A model generated the notes under the pieces. The model was not told the DNA's origin. It did no database searches and worked only from the letters and a program-made list of their open reading frames with translations. The position numbers and the translations under genes are program-made. This document shows, piece after piece, positions 53,758 to 64,000 of a DNA stretch of 64,000 nt. How positions within the stretch are numbered: position 1 is the stretch's first letter; each line of letters begins with the position of its first letter. This DNA is from an uncultured Geobacter sp. GTDB taxonomy: Bacteria > Desulfobacterota > Desulfuromonadia > Geobacterales > CAIOGM01. The stretch spans positions 1-64,000 of the forward strand of contig CAIUWK010000087.1 in the NCBI GenBank assembly GCA_903902855.1, read 5' to 3'.

Positions 53758-55803
53758 TTAGTGAAGCGGCAGCCAGACGGTGAAGGCTGTTCCCTTACCC
53801 CGACTGCTGGTCACCTCAATCCGTCCGTGATGGCTTTCCACTATCTGCTTGCATTGGTAGAGCCCGATGCCGAGACCGTTTTTCTTAGTCGTCTGAAAGG
53901 GGGTAAATAATTTGGTACGGAGGAACTCCTCGGCCATGCCGCATCCTCCGTCTATGACCTTGACGTAGGGGAGCTCCTTCAACCCTACCTCCACCGAAAC
54001 CGGCCCCAGCCCGTCCGTTGCCTCCACGGCGTTGAGGATCAGATTGAGGAATACTTTTTGCAACTCCTGACTATCCACGACGGCACTCACCGCCTGACCG
54101 AAGATCGTGACCTCGCACCGCTTCACCAACGCCACCGTCTCTTTGGTCAACTGCAGGAGATCGGTCTTTTTCCGGGGAAGCCCCTTCTTGTCGGGGATGG
54201 TGTTCAGGCGGTAAATGAGCGCATTCATCTTGCTGACGGTGTTCCCCAGGGTCTCCAGCATATCCTGTTGAAACTCGGCGTCGGAGATATAGGTGCGGGC
54301 GTTATCCAGGGTCAGACTGATGGTGTAGACCAGGTTTTTGAGATCGTGAATGATGAAGGTCGCGATCCTCCCCAGAGCCTCCATCTCCTTGGCCAGGGCC
54401 AGTTCATCGGTGAGGCGCATGTTCAGCAGTGCTGACGATGCCTGCTGCGCCAGGGTCTGCATCAGGTCGTAATCTTCATGATTATACTGTTCGTCGGAAT
54501 TAATCTGTTTTCCCAGCATGATGAATCCGTCCAGCTGGTTGTTGCTCACCAGAGGGATCAGGAAACAGAGTCCCAGGGATCGGAGTAACCCCTCCTGATC
54601 AACCTCCTCCCTTTTGTCCCGGTCACTCAGGTTCATCACCTTTCGTTCTTCCAGCAGTTTCGTGACCAGGGGAGTGTCGGCGGTGAAGGATGCCGTAACC
54701 ACGTCCAGTTCCATGGAGGCGGCGGGGAAGTAGCTCTTTCGCTCCGCGTCGCAGAGGAAGAGGGCGGCGCTCCCCATGCCGAAGTTGTCACAGTAGACGG
54801 AGAGGATGGCCATGAGCACCTCCTGGTTGCTGTGCGCCGAGGAGATCCGTTCGGTAAATTCCAGCCACTGACTCCGGTAATCGTGCTTGTTTTTGTAGAA
54901 ATTTCGGGTAAGGAAGAGCACCAGCTTCCGTTTGGCCTTTTCGGAAAGGATGAAGAGAAAGAGCCCGATGGCCGCCAGAAAAGAGACCATGACCAGGGTC
55001 GATCGTTGGAACGATGGGCCGAAATACTGCAACCCTTCACCCATGAGCCCGATAAAAATCAGATAGATGCCGATGGCCAGCAGCACAAAGGAGCGGTAGG
55101 CCATCTGCCGGGAGAGCACCACCCTGACACTGGTGCCGCCGCGCATCTGGGAAGAGGCTATGAGCACCACCGCCACGATGATGGCCAGAGACCTCACCGG
55201 CACCAGATGCATATCCAGGGTTCGATAGAGCAGTCCCTGGCTGTAGTAGAAGATCAGGATCGCCAGGAGTCCGCCGGTTCCCACCACCTCCAGCCTGATC
55301 TTCCAGCGGGAGACCGAAGAAGCCCCGGTGAGGGTCGCTTCAAGATTGATCAGGGCGACGACCAGGGTCACCATGATCCCCAGGTAGAAATAAAAGCCGG
55401 TTGACGTGAGAAAGAGCATCTGTTCGGCGTTGAAATCGGGAGAATAAAAAAAGTGATGTACCGGCAGGAACAGGGCGAAGCCGATGAGAGACAATGTCAG
55501 GGGAAAGAAAATCTTCTGGAGCAGCGGGACCGAGGAAAGCTTCCTCCCCCGGGAGAAGAGCAGGCTGTAAAAAAGCCAGACCGGTGCCAGGCCGGACTCG
55601 GCAATGATGGCAATCTGTTTCCAGAAATAAAGTCGCTCCGGGAAATAGCAGGCGCAGAAGTCAGCCGCCTCCACGCTGGCGGTGACCAGCATCGCCACAA
55701 AGAGGACGAAGGAGGAAAGAGAGCGATCCTTGCGAAAGAGCGCCCCCAGGGGCCAGGCCAGGGCCAGCGTAATTGCCGCTATGGTGAGAAACATTACAAG
55801 CAT
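53758..55803 (-). CDS. prsK: PEP-CTERM system histidine kinase PrsK
   Basis: A 681-residue sensor kinase. About eight N-terminal membrane segments (residues 1-290) are followed by a GAF-like domain (roughly 320-470) and a kinase core with the H box FIIHDLKNLVYTISL and an ATP-binding domain (LNLILNAVEA, DGGCGM, GLGIGLYQCKQIVESHHG). This long multi-membrane layout matches PrsK of the exosortase A/PEP-CTERM systems. It lies 33 bases upstream of prsR. No exosortase or PEP-CTERM substrate is visible in the window, so its target locus must lie elsewhere. Confidence 0.92.
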   Translation of the reverse strand: MLVMFLTIAAITLALAWPLGALFRKDRSLSSFVLFVAMLVTASVEAADFCACYFPERLYFWKQIAIIAESGLAPVWLFYSLLFSRGRKLSSVPLLQKIFFPLTLSLIGFALFLPVHHFFYSPDFNAEQMLFLTSTGFYFYLGIMVTLVVALINLEATLTGASSVSRWKIRLEVVGTGGLLAILIFYYSQGLLYRTLDMHLVPVRSLAIIVAVVLIASSQMRGGTSVRVVLSRQMAYRSFVLLAIGIYLIFIGLMGEGLQYFGPSFQRSTLVMVSFLAAIGLFLFILSEKAKRKLVLFLTRNFYKNKHDYRSQWLEFTERISSAHSNQEVLMAILSVYCDNFGMGSAALFLCDAERKSYFPAASMELDVVTASFTADTPLVTKLLEERKVMNLSDRDKREEVDQEGLLRSLGLCFLIPLVSNNQLDGFIMLGKQINSDEQYNHEDYDLMQTLAQQASSALLNMRLTDELALAKEMEALGRIATFIIHDLKNLVYTISLTLDNARTYISDAEFQQDMLETLGNTVSKMNALIYRLNTIPDKKGLPRKKTDLLQLTKETVALVKRCEVTIFGQAVSAVVDSQELQKVFLNLILNAVEATDGLGPVSVEVGLKELPYVKVIDGGCGMAEEFLRTKLFTPFQTTKKNGLGIGLYQCKQIVESHHGRIEVTSSRGKGTAFTVWLPLH

Positions 55804-55939
55804 GTAGGGACTGTCCGGGTTTATCTACTGGGTGGGTCTGATCATCCGGGGGCACGCAAGCCGGTAACCGCCGGCAACGGCCATGGGGGTAACATCGGAG
55901 CATGAGGTTATCACAGCATCATGAGGCTGACAACAGCTT

Positions 55940-58198
55940 TCACCCGCGGCGACGGCGACCATGGGGAGATTTGCCTTTTTTGCCCCCCGTGGTGCCGCCA
56001 CGGTGCGCCTGAACTGCGGCGAGGATACGTTTTCGGTTCTCCCCTGTTCCCACCGGATGAGCATGGAAGGGGGCGCCGGCTGAGCCTGCCGGGACGAATT
56101 CGATACGACGCCGTTCCAGATCCACGCGGCTCACCTGGACCCGGAGCGGGTCGCCGATGCGGAACCGCAGGCCGCTGCGGCTCCCCACCAGGAGATGTTC
56201 CTTTTCCCGGTACTGGTAGTAGTCATCCCTTAACAGCGCCACGGGAATCATCCCCTCCACAAAAAACTCCACCAGTTCCACAAAGAGACCGAAGGTGGTC
56301 ACGCCGGTAATGATACCGTCGTACTCCTTCCCCAGCCGTGACAGCATGAACTGAGCCTTCCTCAGGTTGACGATCTCCCGCTCCGCCTCCATGGCCACCC
56401 GTTCCCGCCTGCTGGTGTGAGCGGCTGTTTCGGGCAACTCCTTTTCCCACTGCTGACGTTGATCATCGGAGAGCCCTCCGGTCAGCAGGGTACGGAGAAT
56501 CCGGTGCACCACCAGGTCGGGGTAGCGCCGGATGGGTGAGGTGAAATGAGTGTAGCAGGGAGAGGCCAGCCCGAAGTGCCCCAGCAGCTCGGAGCTGTAG
56601 CGAGCCTGCTTCATGCAGCGGAGGAGCACCTCATTGATCATCCGCTCCTCCGGTTTTCCCGATGCCTCATCCAGGAGTCGCTGAAGGTCGGCGGGAGAGA
56701 GAGAGCCATCTTCCCCAGCCGGGAGGCGGTAGCCGAAGTTGTAGACGAACTCCCGGAACTCACCGATTTTTCCCGGGTCGGGTGGTTCATGAATCCGGTA
56801 GAGAGAAGGAGATTTCCGGGCAGTGATGGTCGTGGCCACCGCCTCATTGGCCGCCAGCATGAACTCCTCGATGATCCGGTGAGAGAGGAGCCGCTTGGAA
56901 CGGACGATATCCCGGATCTCTCCCTGAAGATTCATGATGATCTCCGGTTCCGGAAGATCGAAGTCGATGCTCCCCCGGCGCCGTCGCAGGGCTGTCAACC
57001 GTAAGGCCAGCTCCTTCATGAGCATCAGGTCCGGCAGCAGGAGATGATGGGCCGCAATCGCCTCACTTTCCCCGGTCACGACGATCTGTTCCACCAGGGT
57101 ATAGGTGAGTCGGGCGTCGCTCCGTATGACTGAGGGGTAGAAGCGGGCATCCCGGAGTTCTCCCTCCCGGTCAAAGAGGAGTTCCGCAGTCATGGTCAGC
57201 CGCTCCTGGCCGGGGAGAAGGGAACAGATGCCGTTGGAGAGCTCTTCGGGGAGCATGGGGAGGCAGCGATCGGGAAAATAGACCGAGGTTCCCCGGAGAT
57301 AGGCCTCCCGATCCAGGGGGGAACCGGGTCGGACATAGTGGGAGACGTCGGCAATGGAGACCCGGAGCCGGATCAGTCCGTCCCCTTCCCGAGTCACCCC
57401 CACGGCATCGTCGAAATCCCGGGCCGTCTCGCCGTCGATGGTCACCGTGGTGAAGTCGCGCAGGTCGGTGCGCCCCTGCAGGTCGGCCTGGGTGACCCCC
57501 CTGGTGACGCCGGCCGCCTCTGCCAGGACATCGGATGGAAAAGTATCGGGGAGAGCATGCTTCCGGATGATGGCCAGGGCCTCCACCTGGGGATCATCGG
57601 GGCGACCCAGCACCTCGGTGATCCTTCCCTTTGCGCCGTGACCCTCCGTGGGATAGGTGGTGATGGCTGCGACCACCAGGTCGCCGTTGCGGAGCGTGGC
57701 CAGGGGAGCGGCAGGAATATGGATATCTCCGGCGGGACGCTCCGGGGTGGCGACCACTATTCCTCCCCGGGGGAGCTCATGGTAGATCCCCACGACGGTT
57801 TTCATCCCCCGCTCCAGGGTCCGGATGATCCTCCCTTCCCGCTTGCCGTCATGACGGGGGGGGAGCGCAGCCACCTCCACCCGATCCCCCTGCATGCTTT
57901 CCTGCAGGTAGCGGGACGGAATGTAAAGGTCACCCCCCCCCTCATCGGGAGAGAAGAAGCCGTAGCCGTCACGATGGAGGGAGATCCTTCCCGAAAGAGC
58001 GGCCATACGCGCCACGGGGGTATACCGGTTCCCCTTCAGCTTCACCAGGTCGCCCCGTTCCACCAATTCATCAACCAGGGCCGAGAGACGCGCACGTTGC
58101 GCCTTGGCCACGCCGAAGGCACCCATGATCTCCCGGAACGGGAGGGGCTCTTGTGCCGCGGTGACGACATCGAGAATTTTCTTAAGAGGTATCTTCAT
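55940..58198 (-). CDS. rnr: Ribonuclease R
   Basis: A 3'-5' exoribonuclease that degrades structured RNA. About 752 residues: N-terminal winged helix (MKIPLKKILDVVTAAQEPLPFREIM), cold-shock OB domains, the RNB catalytic domain (TVTIDGETARDFDDAVGV, with the metal-binding Asp residues; YTHFTSPIRRYPDLVVHR), a C-terminal S1 domain (DGIITGVTTFGLFVELVEFFVEGMIPV) and a basic tail. The track starts at GTG 58207; ATG 58198 is preferred. Its promoter lies so close that the message may be leaderless. Confidence 0.94.
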   Translation of the reverse strand: MKIPLKKILDVVTAAQEPLPFREIMGAFGVAKAQRARLSALVDELVERGDLVKLKGNRYTPVARMAALSGRISLHRDGYGFFSPDEGGGDLYIPSRYLQESMQGDRVEVAALPPRHDGKREGRIIRTLERGMKTVVGIYHELPRGGIVVATPERPAGDIHIPAAPLATLRNGDLVVAAITTYPTEGHGAKGRITEVLGRPDDPQVEALAIIRKHALPDTFPSDVLAEAAGVTRGVTQADLQGRTDLRDFTTVTIDGETARDFDDAVGVTREGDGLIRLRVSIADVSHYVRPGSPLDREAYLRGTSVYFPDRCLPMLPEELSNGICSLLPGQERLTMTAELLFDREGELRDARFYPSVIRSDARLTYTLVEQIVVTGESEAIAAHHLLLPDLMLMKELALRLTALRRRRGSIDFDLPEPEIIMNLQGEIRDIVRSKRLLSHRIIEEFMLAANEAVATTITARKSPSLYRIHEPPDPGKIGEFREFVYNFGYRLPAGEDGSLSPADLQRLLDEASGKPEERMINEVLLRCMKQARYSSELLGHFGLASPCYTHFTSPIRRYPDLVVHRILRTLLTGGLSDDQRQQWEKELPETAAHTSRRERVAMEAEREIVNLRKAQFMLSRLGKEYDGIITGVTTFGLFVELVEFFVEGMIPVALLRDDYYQYREKEHLLVGSRSGLRFRIGDPLRVQVSRVDLERRRIEFVPAGSAGAPFHAHPVGTGENRKRILAAVQAHRGGTTGGKKGKSPHGRRRRG

Positions 58199-58205
58199 TG
58201 AAGCC

Positions 58206-58235
58206 ACTATGACGGGTTGAGGCTGCCGTTGTCAA
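58206..58235 (-). promoter_or_regulatory. Sigma-70-type promoter for rnr, abutting the start codon
   Basis: On the minus strand TTGACA (58230-58235) and CATAGT (58206-58211) are 18 bases apart (or TCATAG at 17). The -10 box ends seven bases before the rnr ATG. Confidence 0.65.
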
Positions 58236-58427
58236 ACAGAAAAGGGGGAGAACCTATTCCCGTCCCACGCACTTTTCACCGATGACCGCCCGGCTCTCCG
58301 ACTCTTCTTCCTTCGTAGATTCCTCTTTCATTTTTGGGAAGCGCCGGGTATTATTATGAGTTGAATTTTCAGCGCGCGTGGCATGACCGCGGCTCTCTCC
58401 TCATACCCTCTCCCGGAGTTTCACCCT

Positions 58428-60563
58428 ATGCGTCCCCGTATTTCCGCTTCAGTCATCCTCCTGCTCCTTGTGTCGCTTCCCGCTTCGGGGCTCCTCCTCT
58501 CGCCGCTCCCCGATGAACTTCTGACCAGGGCTAGCCAACGGTTGAAGGCCCGGGATTATCAGGGTGCCCATGACCTGGCGCTCAAATCCCAGGAAGGAGG
58601 GGTCAGGGATTTCGTCACCGGCTACAGCGCATATCGGAGCGGTTCGTACCAGGAGGCCGCCGTTCTGCTGGAAAAAGGGGTAACTACCTATCCGCTCCTG
58701 GGGGAGTATGCCCTCTACTATCGCGCCGACTCCCTCTACCGGACAGAGCGCTACGATGATGCCCTGGCCGCAATCAGCAGGCTCCTGAAAGAGTACCCCG
58801 ACAGCGTCCTGAAGCGACAGATTGCCCTGTTGAACGCCGACATCCTCTTCGCCCGAAGAGAGTGGCATGGGGCCCTGGCCGCTTATCTGACCTTCGTGGA
58901 GAAGTACGTCTCCGGCAACGACGCCGTCACCGCCCTTTCAAGGGCCGCGGCCTGCAAGGATAACCTGGGGGAGAAGGAGGCGGCAGCCGGTTTCTACCGC
59001 TCCCTCTGGCTGAATTACCCCACATCCCTCCTGGCCACCGCCGCCGGCGAACAGTTGGGGCGCCTCACTGCCTCGGGGGCGCGGGTTCTCCCCTATAGCC
59101 GGGAAGAGCTGTTTCATCGCGCCTCAACCCTCTCCGACCTCAGGCAGTACGATACGGCACTCACCGCCCTGAACGGACTCCCTGCCGGAGCCATGCATGA
59201 GGAATTCACTTCTCGGATCATCCTGAAAAAGGGGCAGACCCTCTTCAAGCTTCGTCGCTACCAGGATGCTGCAGAGCTCATGAACCGGCTGTGGAAGGAG
59301 GGCTCTCCCCTGCTCCGTGAGGACGCCCTCTACTGGCGCTCCCGTTCCCTGGACAAGACCGGCAAGGATGATGAGGCGGCAGGGCTCTTTCTGACCATCG
59401 CCGACGGCTCTCCCCGGTCGCCGCTGGCCGACGACGCTCTCATGCAGGCGGCTCTCATCCGGAAGAACCAGGGGAATACGTCCCAGGCGCTGGCCCTGCT
59501 GGAGCGGATGCTGACCACGTATCCCCACTCCGACCTGAGGCAGCGCGCCCTCTGGGAGAGTGGCTGGTGCCGCTACCTGGCAAAGGGGTATCCTCTTGCC
59601 GCCGAACGGTTCCGCTCTCTGGCGGAATCTCCGGAGATGCGGGAAAAGGCGCTCTACTGGCTGGGACGAAGCTATGAGGCCAACGGTAACCGGGAGAACG
59701 CGGCAACGGTTTTTGCCATGCTCTTCCGGGAATATCCCGCAGGATTTTACACCGTCAGGTACCTCAAAGGGAGCGAAGCCGGTGACCGATTGACCAGTTC
59801 CGTGGATTTTACCAGGGGAATCCCTGTTCCCGCAGGGTATGACCGGATCAAGGCGCTCATCACCCTGGGGCTGGTTGACGAGGCCCGAACGGAGCTGGCG
59901 GTGGAACGCAAAAAACAGGGGAAACAGAAATCCGCCCTGGGGCTGGCCCGGCTCTATCTGGAGCTGGGTGACTACAAGAGCCCCATGGGACTCGTCAGAT
60001 ATGACAGCCTCACCACGGTTACCGCAGAAAACCTCCGGCTCTGGAACATCTCCTTTCCCCTCCCCTATCGGGAGCCGGTGGCGGAGCAGGTTCGGCGCAC
60101 CGGTCTCCCCGAAAGTCTGGTCTATGCCGTCATCCGTACGGAAAGCAGCTTCTCTCCCACCATCCTCTCCCCTGCCGGGGCCGTGGGTCTCATGCAGCTC
60201 ATGCCGGCAACGGCTAGAGAGGTGTCGGGTAAGGGGTGGAGCTTCAACGTCGCCGATCTGACCCGACCGGAGTTCAATATCTCCTGCGGGACTCGGCATC
60301 TGAAGGATCTCTTGAAGCAGCACGACAACAGCCTGGTCCTTGCCGTCGCCGCCTACAACGCCGGTTCCGCTCCCGTCAACCGGTGGCGAAAGAAATTCGG
60401 CGCCCTGCGGGAGGATGAATTTATCGAGAACATCCCCTACGGTGAGACCCGGGAGTACGTCAAAAAGGTCCTGGCAGGGGCGGAACTGTATCACCGGCTC
60501 TACAACCTGCTCCCCCCCGTTTTCGCCAATGTCTCAACCTCCCGCATCCTGTCCCGGCTCTGA
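58428..60563 (+). CDS. slt: Soluble lytic murein transglycosylase
   Basis: Cleaves peptidoglycan glycan strands with formation of anhydromuramyl ends, in the periplasm. A 711-residue protein: signal peptide (MRPRISASVILLLLVSLPASG), a long TPR-like helical superhelix (about 30-540), and a C-terminal SLT domain with catalytic Glu572 in IRTESSFSPTILSPAGAVGLMQLMPATA and AVAAYNAGSAPVNRW. ATG 58428 with CGGAG upstream is preferred to ATG 58383, which would bury the signal peptide. The preceding spacer (58236-58427) shows no other gene. Confidence 0.93.
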   Translation: MRPRISASVILLLLVSLPASGLLLSPLPDELLTRASQRLKARDYQGAHDLALKSQEGGVRDFVTGYSAYRSGSYQEAAVLLEKGVTTYPLLGEYALYYRADSLYRTERYDDALAAISRLLKEYPDSVLKRQIALLNADILFARREWHGALAAYLTFVEKYVSGNDAVTALSRAAACKDNLGEKEAAAGFYRSLWLNYPTSLLATAAGEQLGRLTASGARVLPYSREELFHRASTLSDLRQYDTALTALNGLPAGAMHEEFTSRIILKKGQTLFKLRRYQDAAELMNRLWKEGSPLLREDALYWRSRSLDKTGKDDEAAGLFLTIADGSPRSPLADDALMQAALIRKNQGNTSQALALLERMLTTYPHSDLRQRALWESGWCRYLAKGYPLAAERFRSLAESPEMREKALYWLGRSYEANGNRENAATVFAMLFREYPAGFYTVRYLKGSEAGDRLTSSVDFTRGIPVPAGYDRIKALITLGLVDEARTELAVERKKQGKQKSALGLARLYLELGDYKSPMGLVRYDSLTTVTAENLRLWNISFPLPYREPVAEQVRRTGLPESLVYAVIRTESSFSPTILSPAGAVGLMQLMPATAREVSGKGWSFNVADLTRPEFNISCGTRHLKDLLKQHDNSLVLAVAAYNAGSAPVNRWRKKFGALREDEFIENIPYGETREYVKKVLAGAELYHRLYNLLPPVFANVSTSRILSRL

Positions 60564-60601
60564 GCGTGGTTTCGGTGAGGAAGACGCTTGCGGCATTTTT
60601 C

Positions 60602-60630
60602 TTGAATTTTCCTGGGATTTCTCTTATAGT
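60602..60630 (+). promoter_or_regulatory. Sigma-70-type promoter for the tmk-holB-ricT-metG operon
   Basis: TTGAAT (60602-60607) and TATAGT (60625-60630) are separated by 17 bases, 70 bases before the tmk start. Confidence 0.7.
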
Positions 60631-60700
60631 TCCGTTTTTCTCGCGCCTTAGGATTGCCGAGGCGTCCTGATGCTTTTCGAACCTCTAAAGGGCGCCGGCC

Positions 60701-61348
60701 ATGTTTATAACGTTTGAAGGAATAGAGGGGTGCGGCAAGAGCACCCAGGTGAGGCTGCTGGCCGAGGAACTCCGACGGCAAGGGTATGAGGTGACCACGA
60801 CCCGCGAGCCGGGGGGGTGCCCTATTGCCGACAAGATTCGCGCCATTCTCCTGGATGCGACCAATACCGCCATGACCCCGCTGACGGAGCTCCTCCTCTA
60901 TGCCGCAGCCCGGAGCCAGCACCTTCACGATACGGTGCGACCGGCCCTGGCAGCGGGAAAGATCGTCCTCTGTGACCGGTTTACCGACGCCACCGTCGCC
61001 TATCAGGGATGCGGCCGGGAGCTGGACCGGACTCTTATCGAACAGTTGAACGGAGTCGCCACCGGCGGAGTGACTCCCGATCTGACCATCCTCATGGACT
61101 GTCCGGTGGAGATCGGTCTGGGGCGGGCGCTGGCTCGGATCAGCGGGACCCAGGGGGCACGGGAGGAGCGATTCGAGTTGGAGTCGCTGCAGTTCCATGA
61201 GGCGGTGCGCAACGGCTATCTTGCCCTGGCAGCCGGGGAACCAAAACGGTTCGCCGTGGTGAATGCCCACCGTTCCATCCCCCTGATCACCGGGGAGCTG
61301 ACCACCCTGGTGACGGCGCGGCTGACGGGAGCTGACCGTGTCCTTTGA
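60701..61348 (+). CDS. tmk: Thymidylate kinase
   Basis: Phosphorylates dTMP to dTDP. A 215-residue kinase. P-loop FEGIEGCGKST at residues 5-15, REPGG at about 36-40, and CDRFTDATVAYQGCGR with the DR(F/Y) motif. The start is ATG after an apparently weak ribosome site. Its last bases overlap the holB start by 11, so the two are coupled. The order tmk-holB-ricT-metG is conserved across many bacteria. Confidence 0.95.
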   Translation: MFITFEGIEGCGKSTQVRLLAEELRRQGYEVTTTREPGGCPIADKIRAILLDATNTAMTPLTELLLYAAARSQHLHDTVRPALAAGKIVLCDRFTDATVAYQGCGRELDRTLIEQLNGVATGGVTPDLTILMDCPVEIGLGRALARISGTQGAREERFELESLQFHEAVRNGYLALAAGEPKRFAVVNAHRSIPLITGELTTLVTARLTGADRVL

Positions 61349-62303
61349 CGCCATCCGCGGCCAGGAGCACGCCGTCGGCATTCTGAGGCGGTCGCTGGCA
61401 GCCGACCGGGTCGCCCATGCCTACCTCTTTGAAGGGATCGACGGTTGCGGCAAGATGCTGGCAGCACTCTCCCTGGTGGAGGCTCTCTTCTGCGGCTCAA
61501 GCAACCCCTGCGGCAGCTGCCCCGCCTGTCGGAAGATGGTGGGGCGCCACCACCCGGACCTCCATCTCCTTGAACCGGAAAAGGGAGTCATCAAGATCGA
61601 CCGGATCAGGGATATCCAGAAAGAGCTCTCCCTGCGCCCCGTGGAGGCCCCGAAAAAAGTCTGCATCGTCAGCCAGGCGGAGCGGATGAACCAGGCGGCG
61701 GCCAATGCCTTTCTGAAGACCCTGGAGGAGCCTCCGGGGAGCGCGCTGATTATTCTCCTCAGCGACACCCCCACGGCGCTTCTTGCGACGATTCTCTCCC
61801 GTTGCCAGCGGCTCCGGTTCAACCCCCTCCCCCTGGAAATCGTGACAGGGCTTCTCTTGGCCCAGGGGGTACCGGCGGATCAGGCTCAGAGCGCCGCTTC
61901 CTTGGCAGGAGGAAGCGTGGCAAAGGGGATGGCAATTCTTCAGGAGGGATTTCTTGCCCGGCGCAGAGAGATCGTGGAGCAGGTCATCGGCCTGACCCCC
62001 CGCGATTTCGCGCTCCTGACCACCACGGCGGAACGTCTGGGGCATGAACGGGAACAGGCCCAGGAGGTGGTGGAGGTGCTGACCCTCTTTTTTCGGGATG
62101 TCATGCTCAGCCGCCACGGCTCAAACCCCACGGTAAACGCCGATCTGCTGGAGGTCGTGGAGCGGACGGCATCATCCCTCTCCAGCGGGGGAATCTTGGA
62201 GCGGTTGGAGGCGGTACTCTCCGCCGGTCAGTCGCTGCTCAGAAATGTCAATCCACGGCTGACCCTGGAGGCGCTGTTCATGGCTCTGGCGGTGGGGAAC
62301 TAG
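61338..62303 (+). CDS. holB: DNA polymerase III delta-prime subunit
   Basis: Part of the clamp loader. A 321-residue AAA+ protein with P-loop FEGIDGCGKM, the four-cysteine zinc module CGSSNPCGSCPACRKM, the sensor/arginine-finger region SDTPTALLATILSRCQRLRF with SRC, and KTLEEPPGSALIILL. The delta-prime subunit has a degenerate ATPase site in known structures. The start is GTG inside the end of tmk. Downstream ricT starts 38 bases after its stop. Confidence 0.94.
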   Translation: MSFDAIRGQEHAVGILRRSLAADRVAHAYLFEGIDGCGKMLAALSLVEALFCGSSNPCGSCPACRKMVGRHHPDLHLLEPEKGVIKIDRIRDIQKELSLRPVEAPKKVCIVSQAERMNQAAANAFLKTLEEPPGSALIILLSDTPTALLATILSRCQRLRFNPLPLEIVTGLLLAQGVPADQAQSAASLAGGSVAKGMAILQEGFLARRREIVEQVIGLTPRDFALLTTTAERLGHEREQAQEVVEVLTLFFRDVMLSRHGSNPTVNADLLEVVERTASSLSSGGILERLEAVLSAGQSLLRNVNPRLTLEALFMALAVGN

Positions 62304-62340
62304 TTCAAACGTCGGCGTCACGGAACGCCTGGAGGTATAT

Positions 62341-64000
<1,660 letters not shown>

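Noticed and set aside
55804-55939. GCACGCAAGCCGGTAACCGCCGGC, reminiscent of a GEMM-type (cyclic dinucleotide) riboswitch
   Set aside because: It lies on the plus strand with no downstream plus-strand gene to control, and the conserved core elements do not align. It may simply be a small hairpin upstream of prsK.

Overview
The window reads as a chromosomal segment of a Geobacter-type bacterium (Desulfuromonadota, formerly Deltaproteobacteria). This is inferred from gene content and order, because no rRNA or tRNA gene is present. The pointers are the aroC-aroK-aroB ... aroQ-pepP-accB-accC block ending in mqnA (futalosine menaquinone route), a PxxKW cysteine-rich protein, the PrsK/PrsR pair, a very large putative-Ig-repeat surface protein, and a tmk-holB-ricT-metG block. 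The DNA is GC-rich and densely packed, with many ATGA overlaps between genes. No IS element, prophage, CRISPR array or replication origin was seen, and no gene-free stretch exceeds about 300 bases.

Layout. 1-6.5 kb: 3' part of a giant surface protein built of about 20 Ig-like repeats arranged in a higher-order super-repeat, then a hairpin and an isolated Uma2-family gene. 7.5-15.9 kb: one long plus-strand operon making chorismate (aroC, aroK, aroB, aroQ), with two small unassigned proteins (TPR-like and roadblock-like), an M24 peptidase, acetyl-CoA carboxylase subunits (accB, accC), a lone GcvH-like protein and mqnA, which consumes chorismate. 16-24.7 kb: NUDIX and PxxKW genes (minus), aspS, an S10 peptidase with an adhesin-E-like partner, a YccA/BI-1 membrane protein, a DUF4403 lipoprotein, a DUF2147 protein and an EamA transporter. 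24.8-28.4 kb: pepN facing a META-domain protein. 28.6-32.6 kb: a four-gene cytoplasmic NiFe hydrogenase in the order hydB-hydG-hydD-hydA, followed by a hybrid histidine kinase with its own promoter. 35.7-41.4 kb: a small Cys-rich protein with an ArsS-like radical SAM enzyme, pgi, DUF1450-like and ferritin genes (minus), and a YlqF-type GTPase coupled to an RluA-type pseudouridine synthase.

41.4-50.3 kb: a minus-strand nucleotide operon transcribed purB, mscS, purSL (fused), purQ, purF, pyrE, ykgJ. 50.4-58.2 kb: an MBL hydrolase, galE, the PrsR/PrsK two-component pair and RNase R, all minus. 58.4-64 kb: a soluble lytic transglycosylase, then tmk, holB, ricT and the start of metG.

The most striking unexplained structure is a set of intergenic arrays of 6-7-base tandem repeats (GGCTGAA, GGTTAA, GTTCAAA/GTTCTAG and GGCGCTG-like units). 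They often form inverted pairs and have spread into the ends of genes and into purL. Other points worth checking are a NiFe large subunit that stops exactly at the maturation histidine, a probable CTG start on the YkgJ gene that the ORF track truncates, a probable leaderless rnr mRNA, and the Ig super-repeat with one inserted lectin-like domain.
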